Source: Chitinophaga pinensis (GTDB taxonomy: Bacteria > Bacteroidota > Bacteroidia > Flavobacteriales_D > Crocinitomicaceae). From it: a DNA stretch of 12,122 bases. Below the pieces are notes generated by a model. It did not search any database. It was not told the origin of the DNA and worked only from the letters and a program-made list of their open reading frames with translations. A program made the position numbers and the translations under genes. Positions 8,601-12,122 of the stretch are shown in pieces; position 1 is the first letter of the stretch; every line of letters starts with the position of its first letter. Where the stretch lies: contig CAMATR010000020.1 of the NCBI GenBank assembly GCA_945861175.1, positions 1 through 12,122 of the forward strand, written 5' to 3'.

Positions 8601-9131
8601 ACAGTTGAACGCGAAGGAGAAGTTGCATTGATTAAATGGGAAACAGCGACAGAAATAAACAATGATTATTTTACACTAGAAAGGTCGAAGGATGGCGTTG
8701 CATATGAAGTTATCGCTGTTATTCAAGGAGCTGGGAATTCAACGAATGAAATCGAGTATCGTTTCATAGACGAGTTTCCACTTGCCGGAATTTCCTATTA
8801 TCGATTGAAACAAACTGACTATAATGGAAACTACACCTATTCGGACAAGAAATCAATTTACCTTGAATCTGAAACAGAAATGCTGATTTATCCAAATCCT
8901 AGCAATGGAAATGTAGTTCACATCGAATTAAATGGGGGTACAGAAAAAGATTTAAACTATCAAGTTTTGAATATGAATGCGCAGCTAGTGCATGCAGGGA
9001 ATTTGAAAGCTGAATTGAATAATGAAGGGCTGTTCCAAATTAATTTTGAGGAAAAGCTGCAAAGTGGAATTTACCTTTTAAAAGTTGATCTTGGAAACAA
9101 ATCTTTGGTAGAAAGAATAATCATTGATTAA
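5625..9131 (+). CDS. Large secreted surface protein with T9SS type A C-terminal sorting domain
   Basis: The product has 1168 residues. A signal peptide (about 1-27, cleavage probably after FFAA) precedes a segment with GGNWSSATTWIGGVVPTTND (35-54), an opening common in secreted Bacteroidota proteins. Residues about 55-780 are rich in Gly, Ser, Thr and Asn with alternating hydrophobic positions (NVIINNGG, LTLSANLLTSGNITIGG), which suggests a parallel beta-helix or similar beta-rich adhesin fold. FxG-type repeats occupy about 395-740. PLPIELVDFTVEREG (984-998) opens a fibronectin-like domain (WETATEINNDYFTLERS, YYRLKQTDYNGNYTYS), usual before the T9SS tail. The sorting domain begins at YPNPSNGN (1089) and ends with SGIYLLKVDLGNKSLVERIIID-type residues at 1159-1168. 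It should cross the outer membrane by the PorSS/T9SS route and be anchored or released. Sixteen cysteines remain after the signal. The ligand or role, perhaps adhesion, is unknown. No catalytic motif is seen. Confidence 0.9.
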   Translation: MGLSYLLRIILLACFVACLFPTHFFAATITSTPTGGNWSSATTWIGGVVPTTNDDVIIVTGATVTSTTTNDVCRDVSVTGTLNFLNASRVLNVGRNLTLFNGGTIHSGSTTGTLNVLGNVIIGSVSTDVLTIGRVSLYVSGSTEVNGNAKFISALGGKNFTGNVIINNGGQLSFTAAETLTLSANLLTSGNITIGGGGVVGIINLTGDFSLGSAGTAILGGITLNITGSVVIPGAAILDASAGTNTLTLAGSWLSTSNASVPFLCGSTLITLNGTAGTQQIACAATSGETFNNLTINNTSSSTFGIQFLNHVNVSGVLNLTAGNIDLKGKNLNLNGAPIASQLSYFTAGTIKNSVAGGAINITDVNNFKSIYFSGTNFGDNVNGVPITCVTNDSYFHVGVFYGTVNFTKTGTGINYSNGGCTFYGPCTFSTTASSQQWMLGNINPDIYYNATFNHYTANGSNFTVARQSLGNQFYGTTTIYSESQGGFFVGRGNVASNCSAVFHGPVVVTVAGTGNAYFGESTATSQSTITFQSTLQLNSTPTSTGDIYIGNSPLSTINFTATGQLIDGTLSGATNVYLNKVTQVGTLSQTCTSTAASSSTFVIGCGATISAANIAPCVFNGSVNITSPNINICGSTFNGSSNSFQTNGTASQNCYGGNTFASGTSSTFFNNGPGNWRLANFVADDYNGNVIYRRASGSGFLSPAYNTNCTYAGNITVFSSSDSLDFANSTNGRVTIDGSSSTSLINASAKGCSIKRLTINKTGAATFTLNNRVAMPTGGNLTLINGVVNAASATLYLMDESVTVNATMNAGATSYINGKMRYDVSTTTNQTLNFPIGKGSDCRPFILYMKHSGNTSYSYVGELFNSSAEDLSWSKPATVSTVSLAHYWDIKRYLTTNQATEVPSTLLSGNQSVQFFYGPNDGVIDPSGISICKNTNLAPTSWVDIGGVGTAPGSGSITSTSTPTAFNSFSRFTIANKTGSFNPLPIELVDFTVEREGEVALIKWETATEINNDYFTLERSKDGVAYEVIAVIQGAGNSTNEIEYRFIDEFPLAGISYYRLKQTDYNGNYTYSDKKSIYLESETEMLIYPNPSNGNVVHIELNGGTEKDLNYQVLNMNAQLVHAGNLKAELNNEGLFQINFEEKLQSGIYLLKVDLGNKSLVERIIID
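6882..7076 (+). repeat. Degenerate protein-level repeat, copy 1 (residues 420-484)
   Basis: This 65-residue segment of the surface protein starts GCTFYGPCTF, contains NPDIYYNATF and ANGSNFTVA, and ends NQFYGTTTIYSES. It aligns without gaps over its second half to residues 658-722: DIYYN/DDYNG, GSNF/GSGF, and FYGTTTIYSES/YAGNITVFSSS. Identity is low and the match is visible only at protein level. The GNxFxGxTxI pattern resembles repeat units I know from very large Bacteroidota adhesins. Confidence 0.38.
7596..7790 (+). repeat. Degenerate protein-level repeat, copy 2 (residues 658-722)
   Basis: This is the partner of residues 420-484, with the same length of 65 residues. It starts GNTFASGTSS, has NWRLANFVADDYNGNVIY in the middle and ends CTYAGNITVFSSS. 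The two copies start 238 residues apart, which would suit an old duplication of a long adhesin repeat unit that has since diverged. Confidence 0.38.
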
Positions 9132-9139
9132 TCCAAATT

Positions 9140-9874
9140 TCAGCTGACCTCTTTTCGTTCACTCAAGTATCGAATAATTTCAGCGGCTCCCATTAATCCA
9201 AAGAGTGCAGGCATATAACTTATTGTTCCGTAAAAAGACTTTTTGAAGTTAAGGCCATTTGTCATCTTTAAGGAATCTTTTTTCTGAAGTTCAGATGAGA
9301 AAACAACTTTGATATTTCTGTAATCGACTCCGACTCGTTTCAATCTTTTCTTGATATGACTGGCTAACTTGCAATTGTGTGTGTTTTTCAATAAGGTGAC
9401 TTGCACTCTTGTGGGGTCAGTTTTTCCGCCGGCCCCCATGCTGGAAATGATTTTAATTTTTTTTCTTCTGCATGCAATGAGCCATTCCAATTTAGGTGTG
9501 ACTGAATCAATGCAGTCTAGGACGTAATTTGGTTGATAGGTGTCAAGTAATTCCCAAACACGCTCAGGTAGAACGAATTCTTCAATAATATTTAATTTCA
9601 GCGATGGATTGATGTCTTTCAAGCGTTCGCCTAAAACAACAGCTTTGTTTTTTCCAATTGTTGAATTCAGTGCCGTGAGTTGTCTGTTTTTATTTGTCGG
9701 ATCAAAAACATCTCCATCAATAATGGTCATGGTACCCACACCTGATCGGGCTATGAATTCACCCGCATACGATCCGATTCCTCCTAATCCAACAATTAAC
9801 ACATGTGCCTTTTGCAGGCGCTCCATTTTTTCTTTGCTCAATAGCAATTCTGTTCTTTCGAGCCAATTGTCCAT
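9140..9874 (-). CDS. tcdA: tRNA threonylcarbamoyladenosine dehydratase (ThiF/E1-like)
   Basis: TcdA (CsdL/YgdL) uses ATP to convert t6A at position 37 of ANN-decoding tRNAs into the cyclic form ct6A, which aids decoding. The product has 244 residues and shows the family N-terminus WLERTELLL, the nucleotide-binding GLGGIGS (29-35), the acidic IIDGD (51-55), NRQ (63-65), the LDCIDS segment (119-124), SSMGAGGKTDPTRV (144-157), NCKLA (167-171) followed by a basic helix KKRLKRVGV, KVVFSSE, and GTISYMPALFG near the C-terminus. These are diagnostic of TcdA rather than ThiF or MoeB, and no zinc-binding CxxC pairs are present. The start at 9874 fits the family exactly and overlaps the end of the tatD-like gene by 37 bases, which implies co-transcription and perhaps translational coupling. 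The sulfurtransferase partners known from E. coli (CsdA/CsdE) are not nearby. It ends 8 bases from the convergent surface-protein gene. Confidence 0.93.
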   Translation of the reverse strand: MDNWLERTELLLSKEKMERLQKAHVLIVGLGGIGSYAGEFIARSGVGTMTIIDGDVFDPTNKNRQLTALNSTIGKNKAVVLGERLKDINPSLKLNIIEEFVLPERVWELLDTYQPNYVLDCIDSVTPKLEWLIACRRKKIKIISSMGAGGKTDPTRVQVTLLKNTHNCKLASHIKKRLKRVGVDYRNIKVVFSSELQKKDSLKMTNGLNFKKSFYGTISYMPALFGLMGAAEIIRYLSERKEVS

Positions 9875-10494
9875 TTCTTAAAGGTCCTTTTAAAATTTTG
9901 TTCAACGATACTTTCAAGTTCCTGCAAAGTTAGTTGTTTCAATGCTGCGGCTTTTTGATAAATGGCTTTTATTTCAATTTCGGAATTATCTGTTTCAAAC
10001 AGAAGATTTTGATTTGGAATCTGATTTAAACATTCTTGTAAAGAAGGATTATTTAAAATTGACGCTCCAATGCTAATCATCATATCTTCAGAAATTAGTT
10101 TGTCGAGCAATGATGTTTTGTTGAATCCATGGAAAATCCACGGCTGTTTGGGATTAAGATTTTTTCTTATTTGAACAATTTCTGAAAAAGAACGCACGCA
10201 GTGAATGATCACGGGCAATTGGAGTTGTTCAGAAATAAGAAGTTGAGCCTCGAATACTTCTTGCTGAATATCAAGTGACGGACCAGTTAGTTTATCTAGA
10301 CCACATTCTCCAATAGCAATGCAATGTTCATGTTCAGCAAGTTTGACTAGACCTTTTATTTTTGAATTAAATTGCGCTGACTCCCATGGATGTATTCCAG
10401 CTGAAAAAAAAGAATCGTCCAAAATAGCTTCATTCGACTGAAGAATCTGGATGGTTTCTGGTTGCTTTATATGACTGTGAACATCGAAAATCAT
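9838..10494 (-). CDS. TatD-family metal-dependent hydrolase, short form
   Basis: The product has 218 residues against about 255-265 for E. coli TatD. All expected metal ligands are present: H6 and H8 in DVHSH, E63 in IGECGLDK, H98 in VIIHC, H122 in FHGF and D169 in ETDN. TatD enzymes are TIM-barrel phosphodiesterases with Mg2+-dependent 3'-5' exonuclease activity shown for E. coli TatD; the substrate here is inferred from family only. The shortening seems to come from tight loops, as the core motifs are intact. An in-frame ATG at 10599 would add 35 residues with no family resemblance and would run back through the divergent promoter region into the transporter gene, so MIFDVHSH at 10494 is preferred. 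The gene is first in a two-gene unit with tcdA, whose start lies inside its last 37 bases. Confidence 0.9.
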   Translation of the reverse strand: MIFDVHSHIKQPETIQILQSNEAILDDSFFSAGIHPWESAQFNSKIKGLVKLAEHEHCIAIGECGLDKLTGPSLDIQQEVFEAQLLISEQLQLPVIIHCVRSFSEIVQIRKNLNPKQPWIFHGFNKTSLLDKLISEDMMISIGASILNNPSLQECLNQIPNQNLLFETDNSEIEIKAIYQKAAALKQLTLQELESIVEQNFKRTFKKWTIGSKEQNCY

Positions 10495-10572
10495 GGAGGC
10501 TAAGATATTAATCAAATGACCACTAATTGAAATATATTTTATATTTTCACGCCTCGAAACTATTATACACTT
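10495..10572. promoter_or_regulatory. Divergent promoter region of tatD-like and peptide transporter genes
   Basis: These 78 AT-rich bases must hold both promoters. On the minus strand TATCTTAG (10500-10507) is one base from TAnnTTTG, but only 5 bases from the tatD-like start, so the message would be nearly leaderless. On the plus strand TATATTTT (10540-10547) is also one base off the consensus and 25 bases from the transporter start. Neither has a TTG at the right distance. The exact elements are uncertain. Confidence 0.3.
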
Positions 10573-12122
10573 ATGGAAAAAACAGCTCAGAACGGTCACC
10601 CAAAAGGTTTGTGGTATTTATTTGGAACGGAAATGTGGGAACGTTTCGGTTATTATTTGATGCTCGGAATTTTCTCTCTGTACATGATTGATGGATGGAA
10701 CAACGGAGGAATGGGATTCTCTCCAGAGAAGAAGTCGGATATATATGGTACTTATCTGGGATTGGTTTATTTAACACCTTTTATCGGTGGACTTTTAGCT
10801 GATAGAATTTTGGGTTATCGGCGATCAATAATAATTGGTGGTTTGATGATGTCAGCAGGTTACTTTTTGCTATCAGTACATTCTGTAACGTCATTTTATA
10901 TGGCTTTGTCGCTTATCATTCTTGGAAATGGTTTCTTTAAGCCTAACATCTCTACGCTTGTTGGTAATTTGTATAGTACGGATGAAATGAAAGACAAGAA
11001 GGATGCAGGATATAACATCTTCTACATGGGGATTAATATTGGAGCATTCATCTGCAACTTTGTTGCCGCATACATGCGAATTAACTACGGCTGGGGACAT
11101 GCCTTTGCAGCTGCGGGTGTAGGAATGTTAGTTGGTATTGCTATTTTCTTGATTGGAACAAAACACATTAAACATGTGGACATTGTTAAGCCAGTTCAAG
11201 AAGGTGATATGTCAACACTTAAGATTCTTAGTTACACTGTGCTACCAATGTTTGTTTTTGGTGTTTTGGGATACATTATTCCAGGTAATTTTTTGGGTTC
11301 AGATACGAATGATGCCTTTATCATCGGTTGTCTGCCAGTTATCGCTTTCTTTATCTATTTAGCTTTTTCTGCAGAAGTGAAAGAGAGCCGAGCAATTAAA
11401 GCTTTATTAGCTGTGTTTACTTGTGTGATTTTATTCTTTGCTATTTTTCACCAAAATGGCGATGCATTAACTGTTTGGGCGGAGGATCATACCAACCGTA
11501 ACATGTCTGAAAGTGTAGCGCAAACTGCTGATAAAATCGGTATGGCGCAGGTTGTAGAAAACTCACCAATAGTGCAATCAGATGAAAAAACCTTCGAATC
11601 TTCACTATTGCTTCTTAATAATATCGGTGCTAGTCTTCCAAGTGAATCTAAGGAGGAGCTTACTGCCGTTAAGGAATTTGGAGGGAAAATTGAAAAGATT
11701 GAAAAATCTAACATGTATTTTAAAACGCTCAAGGATAATGAGAAACCTAGTTTAACATCAATACCGAAATCGGCAATATTAGATAGTAATATTATCAAAA
11801 GTAACCTTAACGAGAATGAACGTAAAGTTTTATTGACAATTTTTTCTACTCCGAAAAATCAACTGCCAGATGTGTTAGCTGAGAAATCTAGTTACGATTA
11901 TTATTTAAATAAATCTAAAATTGTTTTAGATTCACTGGGAAAGGAAGCTTATAAAGAAGCCAGACGTGCTGATAAAAAAAATATTTTAAAATCAATTGAT
12001 TCAATAAATCAACAAACAAGATTGGCATCGTTTGTAAAAAATAATATCGATGAATTTAAATCTGCGCCGAAAATATCAGATCTTAAACTATACTCTACCG
12101 AATTGTATCAATCTATTAACCC
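10573..12122 (+). CDS. POT/PTR-family proton-coupled peptide transporter (3' part missing)
   Basis: The frame is open from ATG 10573 to the right edge (516 residues). Inner-membrane POT transporters import di- and tripeptides with protons. Signatures are all present: the E20-x-x-E23-R24 proton-coupling motif in EMWERFGYY, GGLLADRILG (72-81), FFKPNIS (121-127) and FYMGINIGAF (150-159), which together make the PTR2 pattern. About nine membrane segments precede residue 295: six of the N-domain, two extra helices typical of bacterial POTs (about 218-240 and 248-270), and TM7 (about 274-294) ending in FHQNGDAL. From about residue 297 to the edge the chain is hydrophilic, with many Lys, Ser and Asn and no membrane segment. 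This is a long loop after TM7, probably periplasmic, as is known for Bacteroidota members of the family. The C-terminal helices lie outside the window. It is transcribed away from tatD-tcdA. Confidence 0.94.
   Translation, partial: MEKTAQNGHPKGLWYLFGTEMWERFGYYLMLGIFSLYMIDGWNNGGMGFSPEKKSDIYGTYLGLVYLTPFIGGLLADRILGYRRSIIIGGLMMSAGYFLLSVHSVTSFYMALSLIILGNGFFKPNISTLVGNLYSTDEMKDKKDAGYNIFYMGINIGAFICNFVAAYMRINYGWGHAFAAAGVGMLVGIAIFLIGTKHIKHVDIVKPVQEGDMSTLKILSYTVLPMFVFGVLGYIIPGNFLGSDTNDAFIIGCLPVIAFFIYLAFSAEVKESRAIKALLAVFTCVILFFAIFHQNGDALTVWAEDHTNRNMSESVAQTADKIGMAQVVENSPIVQSDEKTFESSLLLLNNIGASLPSESKEELTAVKEFGGKIEKIEKSNMYFKTLKDNEKPSLTSIPKSAILDSNIIKSNLNENERKVLLTIFSTPKNQLPDVLAEKSSYDYYLNKSKIVLDSLGKEAYKEARRADKKNILKSIDSINQQTRLASFVKNNIDEFKSAPKISDLKLYSTELYQSIN

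Noticed and set aside
10495..10599. Upstream ATG that would extend the TatD-like protein by 35 residues
   Set aside because: The extension overlaps the start of the divergent transporter gene, crosses the promoter region, and precedes the canonical DVHSH start of the family.
1..12122. Search for mobile elements, CRISPR arrays, tRNA genes, defence or toxin-antitoxin loci
   Set aside because: No transposase or integrase motifs, regularly spaced direct repeats, tRNA-like cloverleaf, or small two-gene toxin-antitoxin arrangement could be found; nearly all of the DNA is accounted for by seven ordinary genes.

Overview
The window looks like the chromosome of a member of the Bacteroidota, most likely a Flavobacteriales-type marine or freshwater bacterium. 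The grounds are TAnnTTTG-type -7 boxes, the absence of clear Shine-Dalgarno sites, AT-rich DNA, and a large secreted protein ending in a type IX secretion (T9SS) C-terminal sorting domain. The genus cannot be fixed from the sequence alone.

The layout from left to right, with seven genes, is as follows. (1) 1-593, minus: the N-terminal part of a YtcJ-type amidohydrolase, cut by the left edge. (2) 723-3350, plus: valS, valyl-tRNA synthetase, divergent from gene 1 across a short two-promoter region. (3) 3441-5393, minus: a lipoprotein M1 metallopeptidase of the leukotriene A4 hydrolase/aminopeptidase type, convergent with valS. (4) 5625-9131, plus: a 1168-residue secreted, beta-rich surface protein with a T9SS sorting domain, divergent from gene 3. 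(5) 9140-9874, minus: tcdA, the tRNA ct6A37 dehydratase, ending 8 bases from the surface gene. (6) 9838-10494, minus: a short TatD-family metal-dependent hydrolase, upstream of tcdA and overlapping it by 37 bases. (7) 10573-12122, plus: a POT/PTR peptide transporter with a large hydrophilic insertion, cut by the right edge.

The tatD-tcdA pair is the only clear operon. All other neighbours are divergent or convergent, so most genes are probably transcribed singly. Two genes serve tRNA function (valS, tcdA). Two could serve peptide use (an envelope aminopeptidase and a proton-coupled peptide transporter), but they are not adjacent and a functional link is only an inference.

No mobile element, CRISPR array, rRNA or tRNA gene, phage gene or defence locus is visible. 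I do not see an undescribed multi-gene system. The points most worth a second look are the surface protein (degenerate internal repeat, many cysteines, unusual start region), the hydrophilic insertion in the peptide transporter, the 37-base tatD/tcdA overlap, and a terminator-like hairpin lying antisense inside the amidohydrolase gene.
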